Below are positions 35,451 through 45,173 of a stretch of 64,000 bases of DNA, piece after piece; position 1 is the stretch's first letter, and every line of letters starts with the position of its first letter. The DNA comes from Patiriisocius marinus (GTDB lineage Bacteria > Bacteroidota > Bacteroidia > Flavobacteriales > Flavobacteriaceae). Below the pieces are notes generated by a model. The model was not told the DNA's origin. It was given only the letters and a program-made list of their open reading frames with translations, and searched no databases. Position numbers and translations under genes: made by a program. The DNA lies in the NCBI RefSeq assembly GCF_008974325.1, contig NZ_BKCG01000002.1:372001-436000 (forward strand), given 5' to 3'.

Positions 35451-37178
35451 TTATACAATTTTCTTCCAGATTTTTATTAAACCAAGAGCACAGGCTGTCG
35501 TAACACAGCTTAAAATAATAGCCACTGTTGTCTTTCCGTAGATAAAATATCCTGTAGCGAATAAAAAACTATAAGTACCTATAACGCCCATTAAAAAGGC
35601 TAGAATTTTAAAGTTGATATTCTTAAACTTACTCTCATCTCCAAAAACTAAACTTTCAAATGAATTAATAGTTTCGGTTTCAGAAGGTTTTGTTAGTAGT
35701 GTAACGATTATCCATCCTACAGTTGTAATTAACACACCTAATATTAATTGCCAATGTCCATCTAACTCAAACATAGGAGTTGCCAATTTCTTGTTTATGA
35801 AAAAGAAGATTGCAATTATAAAGGAAATAGCCATGGCTGCAATTTCACTATATGGATTGATTCGTTTCCAGAACCAACGAAGAATAAATAATAAACCAGT
35901 TCCAGCACCTATTTGTAATAATAGGTCAAACACATCTTTAGCAGATTTAATATAGAAAGAAAATAAGGCAGCACAAATCATTAGAATTACAGTAGATAAT
36001 CTACCTACAAATACCTTTTGCTTTTCAGTAGCATCTTGCTTAATAAATCTTCCATAAAAATCATTTACGATATATGAACTTCCCCAATTTAGTTGAGTTG
36101 AAATGGTGCTCATAAATGCAGCAATTAGTGAAGTTAGTACAATTCCAATTAATCCTGCTGGTAAGTATGTCATCATAGCAGCATATGCCACATCGTGCCC
36201 TTGCATTTCTTCATTTAAGTTTGGGAATGCAGTGGCAATAGAATCTAATGTAGGGAACAATATTAATGAAGCTAAGCCAACCAAAATCCAAGGCCAAGGT
36301 CTAACTGCATAATGTGCAAAATTGAAAAATAAGGTAGCCCAAGTGGCATTTTTTTCATCTTTAGCGGCAAGCATTCTTTGTGCTATATATCCACCACCAC
36401 CAGGTTCAGCTCCTGGATACCAAGTACTCCACCATTGGACGGCAAATGGAATAATAAATAATGTTATGAGCATTTCAGTATTAGAGAAATCTGGTAGAAT
36501 GTTTAGTTTTCCCACTACATTCTCGTGTGTTAATAAATTTTGTAAACCACCTATTTCAGGAATATTTATTATATAAATAGTTGCCCAAACGGAGCCTACC
36601 ATTGCTATAACAAACTGAATCATATCAGTTATTAAGACTCCTTTTAATCCACCTAATGATGAATAAAGTACCACAATGATTGAAGAGTAGAGTAGAGCTT
36701 CTTCTTGTGAAATACCTAACAGTATGTTTGCAATTTTAGCCCCAGCTAAACAGACGCCTGCCATTGTAATTATATTGAATATAACACCTAAATAGATGGC
36801 TCTAAATCCTCTCAAGAAGCTAGCGGATTTTCCTGAATATCGTAATTCGTAAAATTCTAAATCGGTATTAATTCCAGATCGTCGCCATAGTTTTGCATAG
36901 AAGAAAACGGTAAGCATACCTGTTAGTAGCATTGCCCACCAAACCCAATTTCCAGATACTCCATTAACACGTACAAGTTCAGTTACAAGACCTGGTGTAT
37001 CAGCAGCAAAAGTTGTTGCTACCATTGAAACACCTAAAAGCCACCAAGGCATATTTCTTCCAGAAAGAAAAAATTCCTTTGTGTCTTTTCCTGCTTTTTT
37101 AGATACTACAACACCAATAATTAAAAAAATGATAAAAAAGGCAATTATTAATGCCCAGTCTAGTGTTGTTATCTTCAT
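35451..37178 (-). CDS. Sodium/solute symporter, SSS family (575 aa)
   Basis: About 14 membrane helices. It begins TLDWALIIAFFIIFLIIGVVVSKKAGKDTKEFFLSGRNMPWW, the SSS opening with the SGR motif. YSSLGGLKGVLITDMIQF is the family core (TM5-6). The solute is not apparent; the long AVQWWSTWYPGAEPGGGGYIAQRML loop is typical of Bacteroidota members whose substrates are unknown. Only 1 nt separates it from the upstream HhH gene, so it is probably coupled to it. Confidence 0.9.
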   Translation of the reverse strand: MKITTLDWALIIAFFIIFLIIGVVVSKKAGKDTKEFFLSGRNMPWWLLGVSMVATTFAADTPGLVTELVRVNGVSGNWVWWAMLLTGMLTVFFYAKLWRRSGINTDLEFYELRYSGKSASFLRGFRAIYLGVIFNIITMAGVCLAGAKIANILLGISQEEALLYSSIIVVLYSSLGGLKGVLITDMIQFVIAMVGSVWATIYIINIPEIGGLQNLLTHENVVGKLNILPDFSNTEMLITLFIIPFAVQWWSTWYPGAEPGGGGYIAQRMLAAKDEKNATWATLFFNFAHYAVRPWPWILVGLASLILFPTLDSIATAFPNLNEEMQGHDVAYAAMMTYLPAGLIGIVLTSLIAAFMSTISTQLNWGSSYIVNDFYGRFIKQDATEKQKVFVGRLSTVILMICAALFSFYIKSAKDVFDLLLQIGAGTGLLFILRWFWKRINPYSEIAAMAISFIIAIFFFINKKLATPMFELDGHWQLILGVLITTVGWIIVTLLTKPSETETINSFESLVFGDESKFKNINFKILAFLMGVIGTYSFLFATGYFIYGKTTVAIILSCVTTACALGLIKIWKKIV

Positions 37179-37179
37179 A

Positions 37180-37788
37180 TTAATCTTTGATTAGGGTGAG
37201 TTCCTTTGCTTGACCTACCCAATTGTCACGCTCAATACGTCCTGGGAAAAAATCTATAAGTGTAGTTAGAATTCTGATATCCTTGATTTGAAGTCTACTT
37301 ATTTGATCAAAATTATAAATACCTATTTCGTTAAGTTTTTGCTCAATGTAAGGACCTATACCGTTAATTTGAGTTAACTGATCCTTTTTACTTTTATTTG
37401 CATATCCAATACTTTCAAAATCCAGCGATGGTGAATTGATTGAATAATTAACAAAATTGCTTCTGGTTCTCGAAATAATTGAATCTGGTGCCACTGCAAC
37501 TTTAGGTTCAACTTTAGAAGGTAGCGGTGAATCAAATTGTTGATCTCTTACTGCTTGAATAATTTTGGGCTTAAGTTCTGTAAAGGTCGTGTCAACTTTT
37601 TTTGCTTTTTCTGAAATTTTAAAAGCATTAATTTGTTTTTTTAAAGCAGCAATTTTCGAGTCTTTAGTCACTCTCATTCCATAAGAGCCAAAGATGTATC
37701 CCAATATAAATGTACTAAACATCAATAGTGCTATCCCAATAAAACTTGGGCTAGATAGTTGATTTAAAAATTGTTCTAAGTTCGTCAT
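37180..37788 (-). CDS. Membrane-anchored helix-hairpin-helix protein (202 aa)
   Basis: One membrane span (residues 14-34) and a charged linker precede a C-terminal helix-hairpin-helix domain: KDQLTQINGIGPYIEQKLNEIGIYNFDQISRL. It resembles the COG3743-type domain fused to many membrane and ribosomal proteins. Its start overlaps the stop of the OmpA-family gene by one base. DNA binding by this domain is not certain; it may be structural. Confidence 0.8.
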   Translation of the reverse strand: MTNLEQFLNQLSSPSFIGIALLMFSTFILGYIFGSYGMRVTKDSKIAALKKQINAFKISEKAKKVDTTFTELKPKIIQAVRDQQFDSPLPSKVEPKVAVAPDSIISRTRSNFVNYSINSPSLDFESIGYANKSKKDQLTQINGIGPYIEQKLNEIGIYNFDQISRLQIKDIRILTTLIDFFPGRIERDNWVGQAKELTLIKD

Positions 37789-38759
37789 TATTTAGTAAAC
37801 TGTAATTCTACTCGTCTATTAATCCTGCGTCCTGATGCTGTTTTATTGTTTCTAAGGGGTCTAAATTCTCCCATTGACATAGCTTTCATTCTACTTGGAT
37901 TAATATCACCTTTATTTTTAAAATACCAACGCATTTCTTTGGCATAATTAAGTCCTAATAAGTGATTGTCCTGCGAATCTCCCACATCATCTGTATGCCC
38001 TGTAATAATAAGTTTAGTTGCAGGATTTGCATCCATAATATCTTTCACTTTGTACATTAAGTTGTCTAGCTCATCATTTTGTAAGATACCTGTATCCGAA
38101 AAATTTGGGTAGAAAATTATCTTTTTAGGTGTTTCGACAAATTTAGGTTTTAATGCTGCAATTCTGTTTTGATCTAAAGGACTAAATTGAAACGTAATAC
38201 CTTTATTATAAATTTCGTTTTTATCAAACTCAATGTCTTCAATTACTGAAACTACTACTATTTTTTTACTTTCGATGCCAGTTGCTACAAGTTCTTTAAC
38301 AATTAAGTCGCCTCTTTGAACTCCTAAGTTAGAATCTTCAAGTCTTTCTAACGGACTGTAAACAGACAATACATGTAATTCAAGATCGGGATTATCGTAT
38401 AAATAATTATTTAATTCATATTTATAATCGATACTCGATTCAGGAACAATAATGCCTACTGAATCTTTCTTAAACGAAATTCCCTCAATAAAACTAAAAA
38501 GTGTGTCATTAGAAACAGCTCTAGCGACTAAACCAACCGCTATTGGTTCTACTATTTCTGGAGGTATAATTGAATCAATGGGTTTAATAGTCTCGATGAT
38601 AGGTTCTATGGTTTCGTTTAGCGAACTAACTTCAAGATCCTCTATTAGTTCATTGTTTACAGAGGCTACGGTATCATCTGAAGATAACCATGAATAAATC
38701 CACAAGCCAAAAGTCGTCCAAACAAGGAAGATAAAAAAAGCTAGAATGAAGTTTTTCAT
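37788..38759 (-). CDS. OmpA-family protein with N-terminal anchor (323 aa)
   Basis: I start at the ATG at 38759 (MKNFILAFFIFLVWTTFGLWIY); the upstream alternative adds five residues. An N-terminal inner-membrane anchor and an acidic linker lead to a partial first OmpA-like module. The C-terminal OmpA domain follows, with KLIITGHTDDVGDSQDN and NRRVELQF, which binds peptidoglycan. This MotB-like topology places the peptidoglycan-binding domain in the periplasm. It heads the three-gene set OmpA / HhH / symporter. Confidence 0.86.
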   Translation of the reverse strand: MKNFILAFFIFLVWTTFGLWIYSWLSSDDTVASVNNELIEDLEVSSLNETIEPIIETIKPIDSIIPPEIVEPIAVGLVARAVSNDTLFSFIEGISFKKDSVGIIVPESSIDYKYELNNYLYDNPDLELHVLSVYSPLERLEDSNLGVQRGDLIVKELVATGIESKKIVVVSVIEDIEFDKNEIYNKGITFQFSPLDQNRIAALKPKFVETPKKIIFYPNFSDTGILQNDELDNLMYKVKDIMDANPATKLIITGHTDDVGDSQDNHLLGLNYAKEMRWYFKNKGDINPSRMKAMSMGEFRPLRNNKTASGRRINRRVELQFTK

Positions 38760-38812
38760 ATAGTTAGTATGCATTTGACAATGTAATATCTAACGTGAAA
38801 TTAGATAACTAA

Positions 38813-38820
38813 CAAATTTA
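38813..38820 (-). promoter_or_regulatory. Promoter -7 box TAAATTTG
   Basis: TAnnTTTG on the minus strand, 54 nt before the ATG at 38759 of the OmpA-family gene. Confidence 0.5.
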
Positions 38821-38877
38821 ACAATTAATTTGCAAAAAAGAAACCTGATTTAAGCGGTTCTATTAAAATATTATTTA

Positions 38878-38885
38878 TAGTTTTG
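38878..38885 (+). promoter_or_regulatory. Promoter -7 box TAGTTTTG of the his leader
   Basis: TAnnTTTG on the plus strand, 10 nt before the leader-peptide ATG at 38896. The predicted transcript would start near 38890, with a very short leader before the peptide. Confidence 0.6.
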
Positions 38886-38895
38886 CTGCATAATT

Positions 38896-38955
38896 ATGAA
38901 CAACAATCAAGTACATCATCATCATTTAATAAACCACGCTCCTGCGAGGAAATGA
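38896..38955 (+). CDS. hisL: his operon leader peptide, 19 aa with HHHH run
   Basis: A 19-codon ORF, ATG to TGA, reading MNNNQVHHHHLINHAPARK. Five of the 19 codons are His, four of them consecutive (38914-38925), immediately upstream of a rho-independent terminator and of hisG. This is the arrangement of classical ribosome-mediated histidine attenuation known from enterobacterial hisL. The ORF is too short for normal gene calling. The name hisL is by functional analogy, not homology. Confidence 0.85.
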   Translation: MNNNQVHHHHLINHAPARK

Positions 38956-38963
38956 TGTTGTTG
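38914..38963 (+). promoter_or_regulatory. Attenuator pause-type hairpin over the His codons
   Basis: CATCATCATCATTT (38914-38927, the His codons) can pair with AAATGATGTTGTTG (38950-38963), 12 of 14 positions Watson-Crick. A ribosome stalled at the His codons would prevent this stem. The freed TTGTTG (38958-38963) could pair with CAATCAA (38998-39004) in the terminator, with one bulged base. That antiterminator is weak and tentative. Confidence 0.55.
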
Positions 38964-38985
38964 TAATAATTTACTATATAATCTA

Positions 38986-39016
38986 AACCCGTTTGAGCAA
39001 TCAAGCGGGTTTTTTT
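38986..39016 (+). terminator. his attenuator terminator
   Basis: An 11-bp stem (AACCCGTTTGA / TCAAGCGGGTT, one G-U) with loop GCAA, directly followed by a T run (39010-39016). It lies 94 nt before the hisG ATG and 31 nt after the leader-peptide stop. Confidence 0.88.
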
Positions 39017-39109
39017 ATTTCTGCTGGTTGCTATTTTAAAAATCTCAAACACCCTAGATTATTGGTTTAATGTTTAAAATCAATTGAGATTATTAATAAA
39101 CTGTTTAAA

Positions 39110-39967
39110 ATGAAAAAACTAAGAATAGCAATTCAAAAATCTGGTAGACTACACGAAGAGTCTATACAATTACTTAAAGAGTGTGGAATATCAATTGATA
39201 ATGGGAAAGATCAGTTAAAAGCCACTGCAAAAAACTTCCCAATGGAAGTCTATTATTTACGTAATGGAGATATCCCTAAATATTTGCTTGATGGCGTAGT
39301 TGACTGCGCAATTATAGGTGAAAATGTATTAATTGAAAAAGAATATGATATCCCTTTTATTCAAAAGTTAGGCTTCTCAAAGTGTCGCGTTTCTTTAGCA
39401 ATCCCTAAAGGAGAAAGTTACACAGATATCAACTTTTTTAACACTAAACGTATAGCAACTTCATACCCAAATACGGTGCGTAATTATTTGAAAAGTAAAA
39501 ATGTTACAGCAGATTTACACCTCATTAATGGTAGTGTGGAAATTGCTCCAAATATAGGCTTGTCTGATGCCATTTGCGATATTGTAAGTAGTGGAAGTAC
39601 ATTATTTAAAAACAATTTAAAAGAGGTAGTTACCATTTTAAAGAGTGAAGCAGTACTTGCAAAATCTCCAGATATAGATGCAATTTCTAGCGATATTTTA
39701 GAAAAATTGAATTTTAGAATTCAGTCTGTTTTAATGGGAAGAACTTCTAAGTATGTTTTGCTTAACGCTCCCAATGAAAAATTGAATGAAATTATATCAA
39801 TCCTACCTGGGATGAGAAGCCCAACAATTTTACCCCTAGCCGAAGAAGGATGGAGCAGTGTGCACAGTGTATTACAACAAGATACTTTTTGGGAAATAAT
39901 AGACCAATTAAAAATGGCTGGAGCAGAAGGTATTTTAGTATGTCCCATTGAAAAAATGGTAGTTTAA
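39110..39967 (+). CDS. hisG: ATP phosphoribosyltransferase, long form (285 aa)
   Basis: First enzyme of histidine synthesis, joining ATP and PRPP. KLRIAIQKSGRLHEESIQLLKECGI is the N-terminal hallmark. The PRPP-binding region includes DAICDIVSSGSTLFKNNLKE. The C-terminal LPGMRSPTILPLAEEGWSSVHSV belongs to the regulatory HisG_C domain, so this is the long, HisZ-independent form subject to histidine inhibition. It is the first structural gene after the attenuator. Confidence 0.97.
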   Translation: MKKLRIAIQKSGRLHEESIQLLKECGISIDNGKDQLKATAKNFPMEVYYLRNGDIPKYLLDGVVDCAIIGENVLIEKEYDIPFIQKLGFSKCRVSLAIPKGESYTDINFFNTKRIATSYPNTVRNYLKSKNVTADLHLINGSVEIAPNIGLSDAICDIVSSGSTLFKNNLKEVVTILKSEAVLAKSPDIDAISSDILEKLNFRIQSVLMGRTSKYVLLNAPNEKLNEIISILPGMRSPTILPLAEEGWSSVHSVLQQDTFWEIIDQLKMAGAEGILVCPIEKMVV

Positions 39968-40022
39968 TAACCCTTCAACCCAAGTCAGCACTATCAATAG
40001 TTGATTATTAAATAGAAAAACT

Positions 40023-41312
40023 ATGAAAACATATACAAATCCAGCACCTTCAAATTGGAACGAAATACTAAAACGTCCCACGAAATCTTTTGAAGAAATT
40101 GAGAAAACTGTTAGTGACATTTTTAATGAAATTTCAAAAAAAGGAGACACAGCTGTATCAAAATATACCTCACTTTTTGATGGAACAAGTTTAAATGAAA
40201 TTAAAGTTTCCGAAGAAGAATTTAGCAAAGCAGAAATGCTAATTCCCGAAGATTTGCAAAATGCAATAAAACTAGCCAAATCTAATATTGAAAAATTTCA
40301 CAAAGCACAGAAAACTCCTAAAGTAGAAGTTGCAACAATGCCAGGCGTAAATTGCTGGCAAGAAAAAAGAGCTATTGAAAAAGTAGGCTTATATATTCCA
40401 GGAGGAACTGCACCATTATTTTCAACGATTTTAATGTTAGCAATACCAGCAAAAATTGCAGGTTGTAAAGAGATTATTCTTTGTACACCGCCTAATAAAC
40501 AAGGGGAAGTAAATCCTGCCATCCTTTATGCGGCGGAGCTTTGCGGAGTTAAAACTATTTATAAAGTAGGAGGGATACAAGCGATTGCTGCAATGACTTT
40601 TGGAACAGAAACCATCCCTCAAGTTTATAAAATATTTGGCCCAGGAAATCAATTTGTGACAGTTGCTAAACAATGGGCTACAAGGTTTGGTGTTAGTATT
40701 GATATGCCTGCAGGACCTAGCGAATTATTAGTTTTTGCAGATGATACGGCTATTCCGTCGTTTGTAGCTAGCGATTTATTGAGTCAAGCAGAACACGGTA
40801 TAGACAGTCAAGTGGTTTTAGTGAGTACTTCTAAAACGATGATTGAAAATACTAAAGCAGAAATTTTAAAACAAGTAGAAAAGCTTCCTAGAAAAGAAAT
40901 AGCACTACAAGCATTAATCAATGCACGATTTATAGAAGTTGAAACTGACCAAATAGCATTGCAATTAATTAATACCTATGCGCCAGAACATTTTATTGTT
41001 TGTGCAGCAGACGAAACGTTTTTTGTAAATAACATCGCTAATGCAGGTTCTGTTTTTATAGGAAACTTTACTCCCGAAAGTGCAGGTGATTATGCCTCAG
41101 GTACCAATCACACATTACCTACAAATGGCTATGCAAGACAATATAGTGGTGTTAATCTAGACAGTTTTACCAAGAGTATAACATTTCAGAAAATTTCAGA
41201 AAAAGGAATAACTGCAATTGGACCTTCTATCGAATTAATGGCAGCAGCCGAAGGTTTAGATGCTCACAAAAATGCAGTTACATTAAGGTTAAAAAAATTA
41301 CAAGGAAACTAA
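40023..41312 (+). CDS. hisD: Histidinol dehydrogenase (429 aa)
   Basis: Zn/NAD enzyme for the last two oxidations to histidine. Motifs seen: VGLYIPGGTAPLFSTILMLAIPAKIAGC, FGPGNQFVTVAKQ, AGPSELLVFAD, QAEHGIDSQ (zinc ligands), and YAPEHFIV with the catalytic Glu-His. Full family length. It lies 55 nt after hisG and 3 nt before hisC. Confidence 0.97.
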   Translation: MKTYTNPAPSNWNEILKRPTKSFEEIEKTVSDIFNEISKKGDTAVSKYTSLFDGTSLNEIKVSEEEFSKAEMLIPEDLQNAIKLAKSNIEKFHKAQKTPKVEVATMPGVNCWQEKRAIEKVGLYIPGGTAPLFSTILMLAIPAKIAGCKEIILCTPPNKQGEVNPAILYAAELCGVKTIYKVGGIQAIAAMTFGTETIPQVYKIFGPGNQFVTVAKQWATRFGVSIDMPAGPSELLVFADDTAIPSFVASDLLSQAEHGIDSQVVLVSTSKTMIENTKAEILKQVEKLPRKEIALQALINARFIEVETDQIALQLINTYAPEHFIVCAADETFFVNNIANAGSVFIGNFTPESAGDYASGTNHTLPTNGYARQYSGVNLDSFTKSITFQKISEKGITAIGPSIELMAAAEGLDAHKNAVTLRLKKLQGN

Positions 41313-41315
41313 ACT

Positions 41316-42368
41316 ATGAACACTACTTTTAACTTAGAATCATTAATTCGTCCTACAATTAATGCATTGAAACCTTATAGTTCAGCGCGAGATGAATTCG
41401 ATAGTAACGACGGCAAAGCAATTTTATTAGACGCAAACGAAAGTCCATTTTACAATGGATTAAATAGATATCCAGATCCACATCAACGTGTTTTAAAACA
41501 GAAACTTTCTGAATTAAAAAATATTCCAACAGATCGCATATTGTTAGGAAACGGAAGTGATGAAGTGCTAGATTTACTCTTTAGAGCATTCTGTGAACCT
41601 AACCTTTCGAGTATCATCACCTTGACTCCTACTTACGGAATGTACGATGTTTTAGCTTCAATTAATGCTATTGAGAATATTGAAGTGCCACTTTCAGAAA
41701 ATTTTAATCCTGAAGTTGCCACAATATTAAAAGCTATAAAACCATCAACAAGGCTTTTGTTTATTTGTTCTCCTAACAACCCAACAGGAAATACTTTTTC
41801 TGATGAATCAATTGAACAATTGCTCAATCAATTTAACGGTTTAGTGATTATAGATGAAGCATATATTGATTTTTCAGATAAAACATCTTGGTTAGAGCGA
41901 TTAGAAAAATTTCCTAATCTAGTTATAACTCAAACAATGTCTAAAGCTTGGGGATTGGCTGGAATTAGACTTGGTTTTTGTTTTTCATCGCCTGAGGTTA
42001 TATCGGTATTAAAGAAAATAAAACCCCCTTATAATGTTAATGAGCTTACACAACAACGCGCTTTAAAGCAGCTAAATAATGCTGATGTTGTTTCTGTTGA
42101 AATTAATACAGTTAAGCAAAACAAAGCGAAATTGATAAATGATTTAAACAGTTTCAGTATGGTTGAAATGATTGCTCCGTCTGATACAAATTTTTTATTA
42201 GTTCGTTTTTTGGAACCTCATAAAGTATATCACCATCTACGAAATAATGGAATAATTATTAGAAACAGAAGCACTTTAAAGGGATGCGAAAACTGTTTAC
42301 GTATAACGGTAGGAACTGAAAAAGAAAATGAAAAGCTGCTAAATAGTCTAAAAACACTAGTTGTTTAA
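41316..42368 (+). CDS. hisC: Histidinol-phosphate aminotransferase (350 aa)
   Basis: PLP fold-type I aminotransferase. LLDANESPFYNGLNRYPDPHQ is the substrate-binding opening typical of HisC. CSPNNPTGN and IIDEAYIDFSD bind the cofactor. The PLP lysine is Lys210 in TMSKAWGLAGIRLG. The C-terminal IRVTVGTEKENEK-like ending (here RITVGTEKENEKLL) is present. It starts 3 nt after hisD. Confidence 0.96.
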   Translation: MNTTFNLESLIRPTINALKPYSSARDEFDSNDGKAILLDANESPFYNGLNRYPDPHQRVLKQKLSELKNIPTDRILLGNGSDEVLDLLFRAFCEPNLSSIITLTPTYGMYDVLASINAIENIEVPLSENFNPEVATILKAIKPSTRLLFICSPNNPTGNTFSDESIEQLLNQFNGLVIIDEAYIDFSDKTSWLERLEKFPNLVITQTMSKAWGLAGIRLGFCFSSPEVISVLKKIKPPYNVNELTQQRALKQLNNADVVSVEINTVKQNKAKLINDLNSFSMVEMIAPSDTNFLLVRFLEPHKVYHHLRNNGIIIRNRSTLKGCENCLRITVGTEKENEKLLNSLKTLVV

Positions 42369-42441
42369 GTTATTTTAAGGATTTACAAACAAAGCGAAGT
42401 ATATTAACCCTTATTCAACATTAACCAAAAAAATTAAACCA

Positions 42442-43431
42442 ATGAAAATTATTAAAACAGTTGTTTTACTTAGTCTTATGTTTTTCAGTTCAAATCTTTT
42501 AATAGCCCAGGATGATGTTCTTGATGAGCTAGCTGGAGATGATATTGAAATTTCAGAAGAAGATCTGGAAGAATACGTAGCATTTATGAAATATGCTGAT
42601 AGTATTGATAAAACGTTCGATTACAAATACGGCGAAGTTATTCTTGAAGGAGGAATGGCAACTTTAAATGTTCCTGAAAATTATAAGTTTCTAGATAAGC
42701 CACAGGCAAATAGAGTATTAACTGAATTGTGGGGAAATCCAGAAGACGATACAACTTTAGGGATGTTAATAAAAGAAGGCGATACACCTATTAGTGTTGA
42801 CTACGGAATTGAAATTTCATATTCACCAGACGGCTATATTGAGGATGATGATGCTAAGGATATGGACTATGACGATTTGTTAGAAGAAATGCAACAAGAC
42901 ACTCGCGATGTAAATCCAGAACGTGAAAGATTAGGTTATGGAACAATGGAGCTTGTAGGTTGGGCATCTAAGCCTTTCTATGATGAGGCAAATAAAAAAC
43001 TGCATTGGGCTAAAGAAATTCATTTTGACGGTGAAGAAACAAATACCCTAAACTATAACATTAGAGTTTTAGGAAGAAAAGGATACATCAACTTAAATGT
43101 AATTGGAGACATGGAATATCTAGAAGATGTTCAAGAGAACTTAGCACCAATTTTAAGTAGTGTGAAATTTACAAACGGAAACACATATGCAGACTTTGAT
43201 CCAGATATGGATGATATTGCTGCCTATGGAATAGGAGGACTTATAGCAGGTAAGGTATTAGCAAAAGCAGGATTTTTTGCGCTAATTCTTAAATTCTGGA
43301 AGTTTATTGCCATTGGTGCAGTAGCAGCTTTTGCAGGAGTTAAAAAGTTTTTCTTCAAAAAAGAAGAAGAAGTTGCTGTTGTTCGATCTAATAGAGACGA
43401 ATTACCACAGGAAACAGAACCAAAACCATAA
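42442..43431 (+). CDS. DUF2167 membrane protein inside the his operon (329 aa)
   Basis: A signal peptide (residues 1-22, ending LIAQ) and a very acidic first section precede an extracytoplasmic domain. That domain has [29 protein letters not shown], the DUF2167 core. One or two C-terminal helices ([36 protein letters not shown]) end it. Function unknown; nothing links it to histidine chemistry. It sits 73 nt after hisC and only 13 nt before the hisB TTG, so read-through expression with the his genes is expected. Confidence 0.87.
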   Translation: MKIIKTVVLLSLMFFSSNLLIAQDDVLDELAGDDIEISEEDLEEYVAFMKYADSIDKTFDYKYGEVILEGGMATLNVPENYKFLDKPQANRVLTELWGNPEDDTTLGMLIKEGDTPISVDYGIEISYSPDGYIEDDDAKDMDYDDLLEEMQQDTRDVNPERERLGYGTMELVGWASKPFYDEANKKLHWAKEIHFDGEETNTLNYNIRVLGRKGYINLNVIGDMEYLEDVQENLAPILSSVKFTNGNTYADFDPDMDDIAAYGIGGLIAGKVLAKAGFFALILKFWKFIAIGAVAAFAGVKKFFFKKEEEVAVVRSNRDELPQETEPKP

Positions 43432-43444
43432 AACACACATTACT

Positions 43445-44584
43445 TTGAAAAATAGAAAAGTATTATTTATAGACCGTGACGGTACCATTATCAAGGAACC
43501 TGCAGACGAACAAATAGACTCGTTTGAAAAACTAGTTTTTTACCCTAAAGCATTTACCTTTTTAGGAAAAATAGCAAAGGAATTAGATTTCGAGTTAGTG
43601 ATGATCACTAATCAAGATGGTTTAGGAACTGACGTCTATCCTGAATCCACCTTTTGGCCAGTGCATAATTTTGTTTTAAAAACATTTGAAAACGAGGGAG
43701 TTGTTTTTGATGAAATTATCATAGACAAAACATTTGCTAAGGATAATCAACCTACAAGAAAGCCTGGTACAGCCTTGCTAACTAAATATTTTGAAGAAGA
43801 TTACGACTTAGAAAATTCGTTTGTAATAGGCGATAGACTTACGGATATCGAGCTAGCAAAAAACCTAAATGCAAAAGGTATTTTCATCAATGATCATACA
43901 AATTTAGGCACAGCCGAAATTACAACAACTGAACAATCGCTAAGAGACGTTATAGCTTTAGAAACTAACGATTGGGAAAAGATTTATAATTTCTTAAAGT
44001 TAAAAGAACGTTCAGCTTCCATCATTAGAAACACTAACGAAACTAAGATTTCTATAGATGTAAACCTTGACGGAACTGGGAAAAGTACTATTGATACAGG
44101 AATTGCTTTTTTTGATCACATGTTAGATCAAATTGCTAGACATGGCCAGATGGATTTAAACATCAAGGTTAACGGTGATCTTGAAGTTGATGAACACCAT
44201 ACAATCGAAGACACCGCAATTGCTCTTGGAGAAGTTTTTGCACAAGCATTAGGAAATAAATTAGGAATGGAGCGCTATGGTTTCTGTTTACCAATGGATG
44301 ATTGTTTGGCTCAAGTAGCAATTGATTTTGGTGGAAGAAATTGGTTAGTTTGGGAAGCAGATTTTAAACGTGAAATGATAGGTAAAATGCCAACTGAAAT
44401 GTTTTATCATTTCTTTAAAAGCTTTACTGATGGAGCAAAAGCAAACCTCAATATTAAAGCGGAAGGCACTAATGAGCATCACAAAATAGAAGCAATTTTT
44501 AAAGCCTTTGCTAAAGCAATAAAAATGGCGGTAAAAAGAGATGCTGATAAAATGATACTACCAAGTACTAAAGGAGTTCTATAA
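43445..44584 (+). CDS. hisB: Bifunctional histidinol-phosphatase / imidazoleglycerol-phosphate dehydratase (379 aa)
   Basis: The N-terminal HAD phosphatase domain begins [14 protein letters not shown] (nucleophile Asp) and includes MITNQDGLG and [12 protein letters not shown]. The C-terminal IGPD domain (from about residue 190) has [53 protein letters not shown]. Start: no ATG precedes the HAD core in a sensible place. TTG at 43445 lies 13 nt after the DUF2167 stop and gives [12 protein letters not shown], so I take it. The longer frame extends inside DUF2167 and is not real. Confidence 0.95.
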   Translation: MKNRKVLFIDRDGTIIKEPADEQIDSFEKLVFYPKAFTFLGKIAKELDFELVMITNQDGLGTDVYPESTFWPVHNFVLKTFENEGVVFDEIIIDKTFAKDNQPTRKPGTALLTKYFEEDYDLENSFVIGDRLTDIELAKNLNAKGIFINDHTNLGTAEITTTEQSLRDVIALETNDWEKIYNFLKLKERSASIIRNTNETKISIDVNLDGTGKSTIDTGIAFFDHMLDQIARHGQMDLNIKVNGDLEVDEHHTIEDTAIALGEVFAQALGNKLGMERYGFCLPMDDCLAQVAIDFGGRNWLVWEADFKREMIGKMPTEMFYHFFKSFTDGAKANLNIKAEGTNEHHKIEAIFKAFAKAIKMAVKRDADKMILPSTKGVL

Positions 44585-44585
44585 A

Positions 44586-45173
44586 ATGAAAATAGCAATA
44601 ATAGATTATGGTGCGGGGAATATTAAAAGTATTCAGTTTGCGCTACAAAGATTAGGCTTTGAAGGAGTTTTAACTTCAAATGAAGCTGAAATTCGTCAAG
44701 CAGATAAAGTGATTTTTCCTGGTGTGGGAGAAGCAAGTAGCGCAATGGAAAAATTAGTGAGTTCTGGATTAGATAAGGTAATTCCAACCCTAACACAACC
44801 AGTTTTAGGAATTTGCTTAGGTATGCAGCTTATGTGTACATCAACGGAAGAAGGAAACGCAAAAGGACTTGGAATATTTAATGTAACCGTAAAACGATTT
44901 AATGCAGCGGTTAAAGTTCCACAAATAGGTTGGAATACTATTTCTGAATTAAAAAGTACGTTGTTTAATAATATAAAAGACCCGTCCTTTATGTATTTAG
45001 TGCATAGTTATTATGCTCCATTGTGTGATAATACTATTGCAACTACCACATACGAAACTGCCTATTCAACAGCTTTAAAAAGCGATAATTTTTATGGTGT
45101 TCAATTTCACCCAGAAAAAAGCGGCGAAGTAGGAGCGATGATTTTGAGTAATTTTTTAAAAATTGAGGAATGA
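44586..45173 (+). CDS. hisH: Imidazole glycerol phosphate synthase, glutaminase subunit (195 aa)
   Basis: Class I glutamine amidotransferase that feeds ammonia to His[11 protein letters not shown] opens the protein. [11 protein letters not shown] carries the nucleophile Cys, and the His-Glu pair is in [13 protein letters not shown]. It starts 1 nt after hisB and overlaps hisA by 4 nt (ATGA). Confidence 0.97.
   Translation: MKIAIIDYGAGNIKSIQFALQRLGFEGVLTSNEAEIRQADKVIFPGVGEASSAMEKLVSSGLDKVIPTLTQPVLGICLGMQLMCTSTEEGNAKGLGIFNVTVKRFNAAVKVPQIGWNTISELKSTLFNNIKDPSFMYLVHSYYAPLCDNTIATTTYETAYSTALKSDNFYGVQFHPEKSGEVGAMILSNFLKIEE

Noticed and set aside
43331-43444. N-terminal extension of hisB inside the DUF2167 gene
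   Set aside because: It is Lys- and Asn-rich and out of frame with DUF2167 coding; HisB begins at the TTG at 43445.
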